DNA of 64,000 bases from Bradyrhizobium sp. AS23.2 (GCF_001908185.1 NZ_LGHM01000047.1:101671-165670), one strand, 5' to 3'. Positions 9,522 through 19,537 are shown, counted from the stretch's first letter. Numbers and translations: made by a program. The notes: generated by a model from the letters alone, not told the origin.

Positions 9522-9926
9522 ATGAGTGATTCGCTTGAGCGGCTATATCAGGCTGTGCTCGCGGCCCGAGATCTTGATCCGGCAACATCCCGTACGGCCC
9601 GGCTGTTTCAGCGTGGGCCCTCCAAAATCGCGAAGAAACTGGCGGAAGAGGCCATCGAGGTCGCCATCGACGCGGTCAACGGCGATAGCGTAGCCGTGAT
9701 CCGGGAAAGTGCCGATTTGCTCTACAATCTCACGGTGCTCTGGGCCTCGGCCGGCGTGCGTCCAGAGGACGTTTGGCGCGAAATGGCGCGGCGGGAGGAC
9801 ATGCTCGGCATCGCCGAGAAGCTGCCGAAGTCGCCAATGAAGCTGCCCAAAGTTACATCAGCCCGCGTTGCCGCCAGGCGGCCAATTGCCGCGCTCGAGG
9901 GCCGCGTGGCGCGCAAGCGCCACTAA
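9522..9926 (+). CDS. Phosphoribosyl-ATP pyrophosphatase-like protein (HisE/MazG fold)
   Basis: A 134-residue protein of the all-alpha nucleotide pyrophosphohydrolase fold. The metal-binding pattern is visible as KKLAEEAIEVAIDA followed by RESADLLYNLTVL, matching the EExxE...ExxD arrangement of HisE. Histidine biosynthesis HisE hydrolyses phosphoribosyl-ATP. This copy stands alone between a terminator and a repeat and has a 35-residue basic tail (KLPKVTSARVAARR onward), so it may be a paralogue with a housecleaning role rather than the biosynthetic enzyme. No other his gene is near. Confidence 0.8.
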   Translation: MSDSLERLYQAVLAARDLDPATSRTARLFQRGPSKIAKKLAEEAIEVAIDAVNGDSVAVIRESADLLYNLTVLWASAGVRPEDVWREMARREDMLGIAEKLPKSPMKLPKVTSARVAARRPIAALEGRVARKRH

Positions 9927-10077
9927 AGCGCGATGAAATTGGAACGAAGCGTCATCGCGCGCCTTAGGTTATTGTTTGAGCGTGATCTCCGCGCAAACGC
10001 GTTCTGCGTTTGTTGCGAGGGAACACCGCTGCACACTTTGCGCTAGCGCGGCCCTTCGGGGCCGGATCACGCTTTAG
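9925..10077. repeat. Dispersed Bradyrhizobium-type repeat (AAAGCGCGATGA...GATCACGCTTTAG)
   Basis: A 153-base element beginning AAAGCGCGATGAAATTGG and ending GGATCACGCTTTAG. Its first base overlaps the stop codon of the HisE-like gene. Two palindromic halves are seen: GCGCGATGA..TCATCGCGC, and GAGCGTGATC paired with GGATCACGCTT. The family is recognised from memory as abundant in Bradyrhizobium intergenic DNA. Function unknown; possibly transcript-end stabilisation. Confidence 0.8.
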
Positions 10078-10134
10078 AAACGTCACAAAACTCGCCATGG
10101 ACAAATCCGTCCCATGGTGCTTCATCGCGGCGCC

Positions 10135-10716
10135 ATGCTGAAACGTATCTACGATTGGTGCATCGACGCCGCCCACAAGCCCTACGCGCTCTGGATCATG
10201 GGGGCCGTGGCTTTCGCTGAAAGCTCCTTCTTTCCGGTTCCGCCGGATGTGATGCTGGTCCCGATGTCGCTGGCGCGCCCGCAGCGCGCCTGGGTCTATG
10301 CGACGGTCTGTACCGTCACCTCGGTGCTCGGCGGCCTGTTGGGCTATGCCATCGGCGCGCTGCTGTTTGATTCGGTCGGTCACTGGCTGATCCAGGTCTA
10401 TGGTCTCGGCGACAAGGTCGATGCCTTCCGCGCCTCCTATGCCGAGTGGGGCGCGGTGATCATCCTGCTCAAGGGGCTGACGCCGATCCCCTACAAGCTC
10501 GTCACCATCACCTCGGGCTTCGCCGGCTACAACATCGGATTGTTCATCCTGTGCTCGATCATTGCGCGTGGCGGACGCTTCTTCATCGCCGCGATCCTGC
10601 TCAACCGCTATGGCGACTGGATCCGGGTCAGGATCGAGCGTCATCTCGGATTGTGGGTCGCGATCGGCGCCGCCGTGCTGGTGCTCGGCTTCGTGGTGGC
10701 GATCAAGCTGATCTGA
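10135..10716 (+). CDS. VTT-domain (DedA/YqaA-type) inner membrane protein
   Basis: A 193-residue polytopic membrane protein of the YqaA branch of the DedA/VTT superfamily. The conserved re-entrant motif ESSFFPVPPDVMLVPM is at about residues 22-37, and the second re-entrant segment with LLKGLTPIPYKLVTI follows near residue 120; both the acidic residue and the Lys/Pro core are present. Relatives act in phospholipid scrambling or undecaprenyl-phosphate and proton-dependent membrane homeostasis. The ATG at 10135 (MLKRIYDW) is the natural start; an in-frame ATG 21 bases upstream is possible. Confidence 0.88.
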   Translation: MLKRIYDWCIDAAHKPYALWIMGAVAFAESSFFPVPPDVMLVPMSLARPQRAWVYATVCTVTSVLGGLLGYAIGALLFDSVGHWLIQVYGLGDKVDAFRASYAEWGAVIILLKGLTPIPYKLVTITSGFAGYNIGLFILCSIIARGGRFFIAAILLNRYGDWIRVRIERHLGLWVAIGAAVLVLGFVVAIKLI

Positions 10717-10761
10717 ACCGCCGCGCTTTGCCGCCAGGCCGGCTTCGGCTACGGTGCGGTC

Positions 10762-11292
10762 ATGATGGTTCGATCCGGTAATCCGGCCGTAAGGCCCGGG
10801 ACTCTGATTTCAGTGGTGGTGTTGCTCCTGCTCTGTGCCGGCGGGGCCGGATGGCCGCAATCCGCGCCGCCGGCGCTCGGCGTGCAGGAGCAGGGACCGC
10901 AGGCTGCGCCGCCGCCCACGCCTTCAGCGCCGCCGGCCCGCGAGGATAATCCCGGACTGATCAACGAAATGGGCAAGCTGTTCGACAAGCTGCCCTCGAT
11001 CCTGCCGCCGATCAAAAGCCCGAGCGAGGCCATGAACGATCTGTCGCGGTTGGCGAAGCCGTCCTCCATGGTGTCGGGGCGTATCGCTTGTCCGGTCTCC
11101 TCGAACGGCGCGCCCGACTGCAAGCAGGCTGCCGACCAGCTTTGCCAGAGCAAGGGTTACAAGGAAGGCAAGAGCCTGAACGCCGACTCCGCCGAGAAAT
11201 GCTCGGCCAAGGTCCTGATCCCGGGCAGGCAACGCAAACCGGACGACTGTCGTACCGACACCTTCGTCACCAGCGCACTGTGCCAGAACTGA
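10762..11292 (+). CDS. Exported Pro-rich hypothetical protein
   Basis: A 176-residue protein with an N-terminal hydrophobic signal (VVVLLLLCAGGAGW), a 40-residue Pro/Ala/Gln linker and a C-terminal domain with six Cys residues, consistent with disulfides in the periplasm. I recognise no named domain. It precedes aspA by 27 bases on the same strand, so it could share a transcript, but nothing in the sequence suggests a functional link. Confidence 0.7.
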   Translation: MMVRSGNPAVRPGTLISVVVLLLLCAGGAGWPQSAPPALGVQEQGPQAAPPPTPSAPPAREDNPGLINEMGKLFDKLPSILPPIKSPSEAMNDLSRLAKPSSMVSGRIACPVSSNGAPDCKQAADQLCQSKGYKEGKSLNADSAEKCSAKVLIPGRQRKPDDCRTDTFVTSALCQN

Positions 11293-11319
11293 GGCCGCCG
11301 CGCGAGCAAAGGAGCGCCC

Positions 11320-12720
<1,401 letters not shown>

Positions 12721-12732
12721 ACGTTCGTCGCC

Positions 12733-12825
12733 CGTCATTCCGGGGCGCGCCGATAGGCGCAGGCCCGGAATCCATCAGGCCTCAACGTGAATGGGGCGAC
12801 GGATTTCGCGCGCCCCAGAGTGACG
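12733..12825. repeat. Palindromic intergenic repeat (CGTCATTCCGGGGCGCG...AGTGACG)
   Basis: A 93-base inverted-repeat element immediately after aspA. CGTCATTCCGGGGCGCGC on the left pairs with GCGCGCCCCAGAGTGACG on the right. It is a different family from the elements near 1003 and 9925. It is likely to form a strong hairpin at the end of the aspA transcript. Confidence 0.75.
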
Positions 12826-12994
12826 GAGAGAAAGGGAACGCGCGCTGCCTCAAAACGCGGCGTATTCCGCGGCTTGGAATTGCGGTAATGGCGTCCGCCA
12901 TGGCGTCAAAACGCAATACTTGACAGTGGAAAGATTGCCTTGTTGGTATGACACCCAACCTTCGTTTGACCGGCCAATAGAGGATCGTTCCGCA

Positions 12995-13963
12995 ATGTCC
13001 ATGCCCGCCTTGTTCAAGGGGCGTCTGTCGATCCCCGTGATCGGTTCGCCGCTCTTCATCATCTCGGTGCCCGATCTCGTGATCGCTCAGTGCAAGGCGG
13101 GTGTGGTCGGCTCGTTTCCGTCGCTGAACGCGCGGCCGCCGGAGCTGCTCGACGAATGGCTGGCGCGAATCACCGAAGAGCTCGCGGCCTATGACCGCGC
13201 GCATCCCGACAGGCCGTCGGCGCCGTTCGCGGTCAACCAGATCGTGCACAAGTCGAACAACCGGCTCGACCACGACATGCAGCTCTGTGCCAAGTACAAG
13301 GTGCCGATGATCATCTCTTCGCTCGGCGCGCGCGAGGAGCTCAATCAGGCCGTGCACGGCTGGGGCGGCATCGTTTTCCACGACGTGATCAACCAGAAAT
13401 TCGCACACAAGGCGATCGAGAAGGGCGCCGACGGCCTGATCCTGGTCGCGGCCGGCGCCGGCGGCCATGCCGGCACCATCTCGCCGCTCGCTTTCGTCGC
13501 CGAGACGCGCAAGTGGTTCGACGGCCCGATCGCGCTGTCGGGTGCCATCGGCAACGGCAAGGCGATCCGCGCCGCGCGCATTCTCGGTGCCGACTTCGCC
13601 TATATCGGCTCGGCCTTCATTGCGACGAAGGAGGCCAACGCGGTCGAGAAGTACAAGGAGATGATCGCGGGCTCGACGGCCGACGACATCGTCTACTCCA
13701 ACCTCTTCACCGGCGTGCACGGCAACTATCTGAAGCCCTCGATCCTTGCCGCCGGCATGGATCCGGAAAACCTGCCGACCTCCGACCCTTCGAAGATGAA
13801 TTTCGGCACGGATGCGTCCGGCGAGCGCGCCAAGCCGAAGGCCTGGAAGGAGATCTGGGGCTCGGGCCAAGGCATCGGCAGCATCGAAGGCGTCGTGCCC
13901 GCCGCCGAACTGATCGCGCGCTTCAAGAAGGAATACGACGAAGCGATCGATCCGCCGCTGTGA
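12995..13963 (+). CDS. Nitronate monooxygenase (NMO/2-nitropropane dioxygenase family)
   Basis: A 322-residue FMN TIM-barrel enzyme. Family marks are SPLFIISVPDLVIAQCKAG near the N-terminus, the FMN-binding AAGAGGHAG in the middle and GAIGNGKAIRAARILGAD with the Ala-Tyr-Ile-Gly-Ser phosphate site. It oxidises alkyl nitronates using oxygen and reduced FMN; in bacteria it may detoxify propionate-3-nitronate. The ATG at 12995 follows GAGGATCG and removes an upstream extension without similarity. A paralogue lies at 17122. Confidence 0.88.
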   Translation: MSMPALFKGRLSIPVIGSPLFIISVPDLVIAQCKAGVVGSFPSLNARPPELLDEWLARITEELAAYDRAHPDRPSAPFAVNQIVHKSNNRLDHDMQLCAKYKVPMIISSLGAREELNQAVHGWGGIVFHDVINQKFAHKAIEKGADGLILVAAGAGGHAGTISPLAFVAETRKWFDGPIALSGAIGNGKAIRAARILGADFAYIGSAFIATKEANAVEKYKEMIAGSTADDIVYSNLFTGVHGNYLKPSILAAGMDPENLPTSDPSKMNFGTDASGERAKPKAWKEIWGSGQGIGSIEGVVPAAELIARFKKEYDEAIDPPL

Positions 13964-13970
13964 TGAAGGT

Positions 13971-14131
13971 CGTCGTCCCGGACAAGCGAGCGAAGCGAGC
14001 GCAGATCCGGGACCCATAACCACAGGGTGTTGTTTGGCGAAGACTCGTGGTTGTCAGTTCGCGCGACGACTTTTCCATGGGGTTATGGGTCCCAGCCCCC
14101 GTGCGCAATTGCGCAACCAGGCCGGGACGAC
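13971..14131. repeat. Palindromic intergenic repeat (CGTCGTCCCGG...CCGGGACGAC)
   Basis: A 161-base element with outer arms CGTCGTCCCGG and CCGGGACGAC, and inner arms GGGACCCATAACCAC and GGGGTTATGGGTCCC that pair across a central spacer. It lies between the first nitronate monooxygenase and the thioesterase gene. This too is a dispersed Bradyrhizobium repeat family (from memory), distinct from the others in the window. Confidence 0.78.
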
Positions 14132-14170
14132 ACCTTTGGCTGCGCTCCGAATATCCCTCACGGAGAAACC

Positions 14171-14944
14171 ATGACCGCCATCTACCGCGTTGACGGCAAC
14201 AGCGTCGTCACCAGCCCGGACGCCGCAGGCCCGTGGGACCGGCGCATGCAGCACGGCTCGGCGCCGGCTTCGCTGGTGACATGGGCCGCTGAGCGCATCC
14301 CGACGCCGGTGCCGATGAACATCGCGCGCGTCACCATCGATCTGATGCGCCCGGTCCCGGTTGCGCCACTCACGATCGCGACCGAGATTTTGCGCGAGGG
14401 TCGCAAAATCCAGCTCTGCGAAGTGAAGCTATTGGCCGAGGGCGTGCAGGTCGTCGGTGCCACCGTGCTGAAGATCAAGCAGCAGTCGCTGCCGCTGCCC
14501 GACGACGTCAAGGACCTGCCGGCCACGTTGCCGTCGCCCGAGGACTCGCTGGTCGAGGACGGTCATGCCGCGACCAGTCCTTTCGTGGGCATGGTCTCGA
14601 TGCGCGCCGCGCGGGGCCGCTTCGGCCAGGCCGGCGCGGGCGCGGTCTGGTTTCGCGTCGACCATCCCCTGATCGAAGGCGAAGCGATCTCGCAGGCGAT
14701 GCGCGCCGTAGTCGCCGCCGACTTTTCCAACGGCACTGCCTCGACGCTCGACTTCCGCGCCTGGACCTACATCAACGCCGACCTCACCATCAGCCTCGCG
14801 CGCCAGCCGGTCGGCGAGTGGATCTTGCTCGACGGCGAATCCTCGATTGGCCCCGACGGTGCGGGCCTCGCGATGTCGCGGCTGGCCGACCGGCAGGGTT
14901 ATTTCGGCCGCGCGGTGCAGAGTTTGGTGATCGAGAAGCGGTGA
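14171..14944 (+). CDS. Acyl-CoA thioesterase family protein (double hot-dog)
   Basis: A 257-residue protein with two hot-dog halves. The first contains QHGSAPASLVTWAAERI and MNIARVTIDLMRPVPVAPL, the second WTYINADLTISLARQPVGEW and the closing LADRQGYFGRAVQSL, which is the usual end of TesB-like proteins. It would hydrolyse acyl-CoA to fatty acid and CoA. The ATG at 14171 follows ACGGAGAAACC; the frame upstream is open but runs through the repeat element. It lies between genes for nitronate oxidation and acyl-CoA ligation. Confidence 0.82.
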   Translation: MTAIYRVDGNSVVTSPDAAGPWDRRMQHGSAPASLVTWAAERIPTPVPMNIARVTIDLMRPVPVAPLTIATEILREGRKIQLCEVKLLAEGVQVVGATVLKIKQQSLPLPDDVKDLPATLPSPEDSLVEDGHAATSPFVGMVSMRAARGRFGQAGAGAVWFRVDHPLIEGEAISQAMRAVVAADFSNGTASTLDFRAWTYINADLTISLARQPVGEWILLDGESSIGPDGAGLAMSRLADRQGYFGRAVQSLVIEKR

Positions 14945-14960
14945 GGGGCGTTGAGATGCG

Positions 14961-15104
14961 GTGAGTTGCGCGAACGTCGCGCCTCATTCGCGCTCGCGAC
15001 TGTCTGCGCTCACCATCGGGCCCGAGGCGATCACGTTCTATCGCCTGCTGCTCGCGGTCGGATTGATGAGCCTGTTCGTCGCGGTGTCGGTGACACGCGA
15101 TTGA
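14961..15104 (+). CDS. Possible 47-residue membrane peptide or gene remnant
   Basis: A short GTG-initiated frame whose C-terminal half (PEAITFYRLLLAVGLMSLFVAVS) reads as one transmembrane helix. It lacks a clear ribosome site and looks like a fragment of a drug/metabolite-type permease helix. It may be a decayed gene end. I could not connect it to a neighbouring frame. Confidence 0.2.
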   Translation: MSCANVAPHSRSRLSALTIGPEAITFYRLLLAVGLMSLFVAVSVTRD

Positions 15105-15195
15105 ACGGCAGGCTTCCGCCGCCGCGGAAGGGATGCTTGGTCGCGAGCCTCTTCTTGTCCGGAGCTCTCTTGTTCGACGCAGGCATCCTGCCTGT

Positions 15196-15294
15196 TCACA
15201 TGCCGTGGAAGAGCTTGATCTCCCACAGCACAACGATGATAGCCGTGATCAACGTGATCGCAGCCAACGCACTTTCCAGGGAAGCGACTCTCAT
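15196..15294 (-). CDS. Putative 32-residue single-helix membrane protein
   Basis: An ATG-initiated frame encoding a short peptide that is almost entirely one transmembrane helix (ALAAITLITAIIVVLWEI) with a charged cap at each end. A GGAGA ribosome site sits six bases upstream, which is the main reason for calling it. It is isolated between the thioesterase gene and the convergent acyl-CoA ligase gene. Function unknown. Confidence 0.45.
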   Translation of the reverse strand: MRVASLESALAAITLITAIIVVLWEIKLFHGM

Positions 15295-15433
15295 TTCAGT
15301 CTCCGCTTCCCAGCCCCGTTAGCGGTCTAGTTGATTCCCTGATTTGCCCGCAATTGCGCGGCCGTCGCGGGAGCGCACTCCGTTGGACGCTGTTGTCCGG
15401 CGGCCACAACGACACCGTAAAATCCCGGGGTGG

Positions 15434-16996
15434 TTACCCCACCATCCGGTCCCGCCCGCTCCAGAAGCTCGCGCGCAGCACCTTCTTGTCGACCTTGCCG
15501 ACCCCGGTCATCGGCAATTGCTTGACGAACTGGATCTGCTTGGGCGTATGGGCCGAGCCCTTTCGCGCCTTCACGAGATTGATCAGCTCGTCGGGGTCGG
15601 GTTGAGTTCCCTCGCGCGGCACGATGATCGCCGTGACCGCCTCGCCCCATTTCTCGTCGGGGATGCCGACGACCGCGACCATCGCGACATCCGCGTGCTG
15701 CGACAGCACGTCCTCGACCTCGCGCGGAAAGATGTTGAAGCCGCCGGAGACGATCATGTCCTTCTTGCGGTCGAGGATGAACATGTAGCCGCGTTCGTCC
15801 TTGCGCGCGATGTCGCCGGTGTGGACCCAGCCGTTCTTCAGTGTCTCGGCGGTGATATCAGGCCGCTTCCAGTATTCCGCCATGACATGCGGCGCGCGAA
15901 CGCAGATCTCGCCGGCTTCGCCGGTCTTCACTTCCTGGTCGTTGTCGTCGAGGATCTTGACCTCGCAGGCCGAGATCGGGAAGCCGCAGGACAGGAACAG
16001 CTCCGGCGTCTTGGGATCGTGATCCGCCTTGCGCAGCACCGAGATGGGATAGCATTCGGTCTGGCCATAGAGCTGCGAGAACACCGGGCCGATGCGCTCG
16101 ATGCCTTCAATCAGCCGGCTCGGCGACATCGCGGAGGCGCCGTAGAGCACGAGCTCGAGCGAAGACAGGTCGGTCTTGCTCAGCGCGGGATGATCGAGCA
16201 GCACGTAGATCATGGTCGGCACGAACAGCGTGAAGTTGATGCGCTCGCGCTTGATCGTGGCCAGCACCGCCTCGGGATCGAAGCCTTTCAGCATGTGTAC
16301 GGTGCCGCCGCGCATCAGGGTCGGCAGCACTTTCGTGCCGGCGACGTGGCTGATCGGCGCGACCGTGAGATAGCGCGCGGCCTCCGGAATCTCGAAGTCG
16401 GCGAGGATCGCGCCGGCAGCTCCAGCGTTTTCCCGGTGGTAGCGCAGCGCGCCCTTGGATTTGCCGGTCGTGCCGCCGGTGTAGTTCAGCGTGGCGAGAT
16501 CGTCAGGGCCGGCGAGGCACCGCGCGCTGGCGTGGCCTTCGATCTCGATCGCCTGCAGGAGGTCGACGCCATAGTCGGCCGGTCCCATGGTGAAGACCGC
16601 CTTGAGCCGGCCCGCCCTCGCGGCGAGCTCGCCGCCGCGATCGCGGAAGGCGGTTGCATCGACCACCAGTACCTCGGCTTCGGAATCCTCGAGCTGGAAC
16701 AGCTGGTCTGCCTGCGATCCCAGAGGATGCAGCCAGGTGATGCAGAGCCGCGACAATTGCGCTGCAACGCCGGCGCACCAGGTGTCGGCACGGTTGGCGG
16801 TGAGGAAGGCGACGCGCGCGCCGGGCTGCAATCCAAGCCGCATGAACACACCCTGGATGCGTCCGATCAGGTCGATGGTGCCCTGATAGCTCAGCGATCC
16901 GCCGGGCCACGCGAACGCGGTGCGGCCGGGATAGCGCGACAGCGCCCGTAGCGTCTGCGCGCAAGCCGGAGACGTTGCGTGGAGCGGATCGGACAT
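15434..16996 (-). CDS. AMP-dependent acyl-CoA synthetase/ligase
   Basis: A 520-residue ANL-superfamily ligase. The phosphate loop LNYTGGTTGKSKGAL is near residue 170, the LYGQTECYP block near 310 and the C-terminal hinge GWVHTGDIARKDERGY with DRKKDMIVSGG near 395. The substrate is some carboxylic acid (fatty, aryl or short chain) that cannot be assigned. The ATG at 16996 has GAGGAAAC just upstream. It is divergent from the second nitronate monooxygenase gene with 125 bases between, so the two may share a control region. Confidence 0.88.
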   Translation of the reverse strand: MSDPLHATSPACAQTLRALSRYPGRTAFAWPGGSLSYQGTIDLIGRIQGVFMRLGLQPGARVAFLTANRADTWCAGVAAQLSRLCITWLHPLGSQADQLFQLEDSEAEVLVVDATAFRDRGGELAARAGRLKAVFTMGPADYGVDLLQAIEIEGHASARCLAGPDDLATLNYTGGTTGKSKGALRYHRENAGAAGAILADFEIPEAARYLTVAPISHVAGTKVLPTLMRGGTVHMLKGFDPEAVLATIKRERINFTLFVPTMIYVLLDHPALSKTDLSSLELVLYGASAMSPSRLIEGIERIGPVFSQLYGQTECYPISVLRKADHDPKTPELFLSCGFPISACEVKILDDNDQEVKTGEAGEICVRAPHVMAEYWKRPDITAETLKNGWVHTGDIARKDERGYMFILDRKKDMIVSGGFNIFPREVEDVLSQHADVAMVAVVGIPDEKWGEAVTAIIVPREGTQPDPDELINLVKARKGSAHTPKQIQFVKQLPMTGVGKVDKKVLRASFWSGRDRMVG

Positions 16997-17121
16997 ATGT
17001 TTCCTCGTTGCTTTGTCATCGGCGTCTAGCGTGCCAATGTTTGTGCGCAACGCTAGCACAGAGCATGCGGGATGGAACGACAAAGCCCGCGCAGGGAGGC
17101 AAGAGTGACAGGGAGGCTTGG

Positions 17122-18087
17122 GTGACATCCGATCGACTGCAACACTTCCGCGATCGTCTCGCTTTGCCCTTGATCGCGGCGCCGATGTTCCTGGTGTCGG
17201 GCGTCGAGCTCATGGTTGCGGCCTGCCGCAACGGCGTGATCGGCAGCTTCCCCACCGCCAATTGCCGCAGCACGGAACAACTGCATGCGTGGCTCACCGA
17301 GATCGAAACGCGGCTGCGGCAGCACGAAGATCAAGCCGGCCGTAAGGCAGCGCAGCTCTGCCCGAACCTGATCGTGCACCGCTCCAATGCGCGGCTGGAG
17401 CAAGATCTCGCCGTGCTGCTGCGGCACAGACCGGAGATCGTGATCACCTCGGTCGGCTCGCCCGCGCCTGTGCTCAAGCCGCTGCACGATGCCGGCGCGC
17501 TGGTGCTGGCGGACGTTGCCTCGATCCGCCACGCCGAGCGCGCGGTGGAAGCAGGTGCCGACGGGCTCGTACTGCTCACCGCGGGTGCCGGCGGCCAGAC
17601 CGGCTGGCTCAACCCGTTCGCCTTCGTCCGCGCGGTGCGCGCGTTCTACGATGGCATCATCGTGCTCGCGGGCGGCATCAGCGACGGTCGCGCGCTGCTT
17701 GCCGCCGAAGTGCTTGGCTGCGATCTCGCCTATATGGGTACGAAGTTCATCGCCACGCGCGAGAGCATGGCTGACGAGCGCCACAAGCGGATGCTGGTCG
17801 ACAGCAGCGCCGACGACATTTTGCTTACCACGGCGTTCACGGGCTTGCAGACCAGCATGCTGAGGCCGTCGATCGTCGCTGCCGGTCTCGATCCCGACGA
17901 CCTGCCGGCGCGCGGCGCGATCGACATCGCCAAGGACATCGACGTCACCGTACGTGAGAACCGCCCTAAGCGCTGGCGCGATATCTGGAGCGGCGGGCAC
18001 TCGACGTCGGGGGTGACGGACGTGCCTGCCGTAGACGATCTCGTCGCGCGGACGCAGGCGGAATATCGTGAGGCCGGTGGGCGGTAG
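17122..18087 (+). CDS. Nitronate monooxygenase paralogue
   Basis: A 321-residue FMN barrel protein of the NMO family, parallel to the one at 12995. Shared marks are APMFLVSGVELMVAACRNGVIGSFPT, AGAGGQTGWLNPFAF and GGISDGRALLAAEVLGCDLAYMGT. The GTG at 17122 is taken as start because GGGAGG sits five bases before it; an ATG 57 bases upstream is the alternative. The C-terminus is divergent from the first paralogue (DITVRENRPKRWRDIWSGGHS-like region), so substrates may differ. Confidence 0.85.
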   Translation: MTSDRLQHFRDRLALPLIAAPMFLVSGVELMVAACRNGVIGSFPTANCRSTEQLHAWLTEIETRLRQHEDQAGRKAAQLCPNLIVHRSNARLEQDLAVLLRHRPEIVITSVGSPAPVLKPLHDAGALVLADVASIRHAERAVEAGADGLVLLTAGAGGQTGWLNPFAFVRAVRAFYDGIIVLAGGISDGRALLAAEVLGCDLAYMGTKFIATRESMADERHKRMLVDSSADDILLTTAFTGLQTSMLRPSIVAAGLDPDDLPARGAIDIAKDIDVTVRENRPKRWRDIWSGGHSTSGVTDVPAVDDLVARTQAEYREAGGR

Positions 18088-18095
18088 GTTCTTCG

Positions 18096-18236
18096 CCTCT
18101 CCCCGCCTGCGGGGAGAGGCCGACGTGCGGAACGCGCGGCGGGTGAGGGGGCCTCCGCGAGTCGAACTGTTGTTGTGATTGCCGAGACAGCCCCTCACCC
18201 CGCCCTCTCCCCGTAAGAACGGGGAGAGGGAGAGGA
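18096..18236. repeat. Palindromic intergenic repeat (CCTCTCCCCGC...GGGGAGAGG)
   Basis: A 141-base element with nested hairpins: CCTCTCCCC/GGGGAGAGG on the left, CTCTCCCCGT/ACGGGGAGAG on the right, and GGGTGAGGGG in the left part paired with CCCCTCACCC in the right. This family is widespread in Rhizobiales intergenic DNA (from memory). It follows the second nitronate monooxygenase gene. Confidence 0.78.
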
Positions 18237-18361
18237 GGCGCCGTCATCCCGATCACAGTTAATTCCGCACTCCTGCGGTCCCCCGCACTTAACGGCGGAT
18301 TAACCAACGCCCGCCAAGAATCCCCCTCGAGGCCGCCAATCAGGACAGAGAGGGACAGGCG

Positions 18362-18611
18362 ATGGACTTCCATTTTCTCAACACCAAGACGGCGGCATCG
18401 CTGGACGAAATCCGCGTCCGCGTCGCCCATGCGCTGGCCCGTCATCCGCTGTGCCGCAACGTCCGCTTCGACATCGTCAGCGTCCCCCCGCACTCGCCGG
18501 GGCGGCAACTGGACGGTGACGCTGCAATCGGTCGAGCCGCGTGCGGTCTGGGAGGCCTCCGAGATCGTCGCCGACATTCAGGATGCCTATGATCTGGCGC
18601 TAGCCGCCTGA
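18362..18611 (+). pseudogene. Conserved short hypothetical gene split by a +1 frameshift
   Basis: The first 46 or so codons (MDFHFLNTKTAASLDEIRV...) run from ATG 18362 and then lose sense, while the next frame supplies a matching end (GGNWTVTLQSVEPRAVWEA... to the TGA at 18609-18611). Removing one G from the GGGG at 18499-18502 joins them as ...PPHSPGGNWTVTL... into a single protein of about 82 residues. Helical, cytosolic, function unknown. Either a real mutation or a base-call error in a G run. Confidence 0.65.
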
Positions 18612-18713
18612 TTCCGTTGAAATTTCCGGACGATGTCGCCGCAGCCCGCGCGATTGCCGCCGCAACGGCCCGGTTAAGCCTTATTTACCGCCCAGTTTCC
18701 GGGCAGTGATCAC

Positions 18714-19448
18714 GTGGACTTGAAGTCGGACGCGGAGAGACGTTTGTCCAGAGCCATCACCATCATCGTTCTGACCTGCTTCCTCGTCCTTGGCGCCGCC
18801 ACCACCGCCATCCTCGGCCGCGACAGCGTGCCCAGCGTCAGCGCCGAGATGATCACGCAGGCCCCGCCGAAGCCGCTCGCGACCAACCGCGCCGCCAAGG
18901 CCGACCGTCTGGTTCCGGCGTTAGCGTTGGCCTCGGCGGCGATCGAGCCGGCGCAGGTGCCCGCCGACAAGCTTGCGCAGGCGCCGGACTTGACCGAGCC
19001 GCTGCGCCAGGCCTTTGCCGCCGCGACGCCCGCCGATCTTCCGATGAAAGCAAGTGCGTCTGAGGCGCCCGCTGCTGCAGAGGTTCCCGCCGTCGAAGTC
19101 CCGGCCAAGCCGAAGGTCGTCGCGAAGCCGCAGCCGCAGAAGTCCTATTCGCTGCTATCCGACGCACAGATCTCGGGCATCAGGGATCGCCTGAAGCTGT
19201 CGTCGTCGCAGGAATATTACTGGCCCTCGGTCGAGACCGCGCTGCGCAATGTTGTCCGCAAGATCTCGGCAAACAAGCTCTCCAATCCGAACGCGCCGGG
19301 CGTGCCGATCGATCCGAATTGCGACGAGGTCCAGCAGTTGAAGTCGGCCGCGATGCCGCTGCTGTTCCAGCTGCGTGACGACCAGAAAGAGGAAGTGCGC
19401 AAGCTCGCCCGCATCATCGGGTTGGAGAAGGTCGCGCAGCAGATCTGA
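18714..19448 (+). CDS. Membrane-anchored hypothetical protein with Ala/Pro linker
   Basis: A 244-residue protein with one N-terminal membrane segment (AITIIVLTCFLVLGAATTAIL, residues about 14-34), a 110-residue Ala/Pro/Glu-rich periplasmic linker and a C-terminal helical domain of about 100 residues. That domain contains LSSSQEYYWPSVETALR, which resembles the LTxxQ-type helical proteins common in Bradyrhizobium. The GTG at 18714 has no strong ribosome site and could be replaced by the TTG two codons later. Function unknown. Confidence 0.7.
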   Translation: MDLKSDAERRLSRAITIIVLTCFLVLGAATTAILGRDSVPSVSAEMITQAPPKPLATNRAAKADRLVPALALASAAIEPAQVPADKLAQAPDLTEPLRQAFAAATPADLPMKASASEAPAAAEVPAVEVPAKPKVVAKPQPQKSYSLLSDAQISGIRDRLKLSSSQEYYWPSVETALRNVVRKISANKLSNPNAPGVPIDPNCDEVQQLKSAAMPLLFQLRDDQKEEVRKLARIIGLEKVAQQI

Positions 19449-19537
19449 CCCGCGGTTCCTTTCCGCGACTCCCCGCTCCACATCGGGAACATCCGCCAAT
19501 CCCCAGGCGTTGCCCGCTCCAAACAGGGAGCGGACCG

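Noticed and set aside
9934..10077. Possible small RNA gene
   Set aside because: The structured sequence is a dispersed repeat rather than a unique RNA gene.
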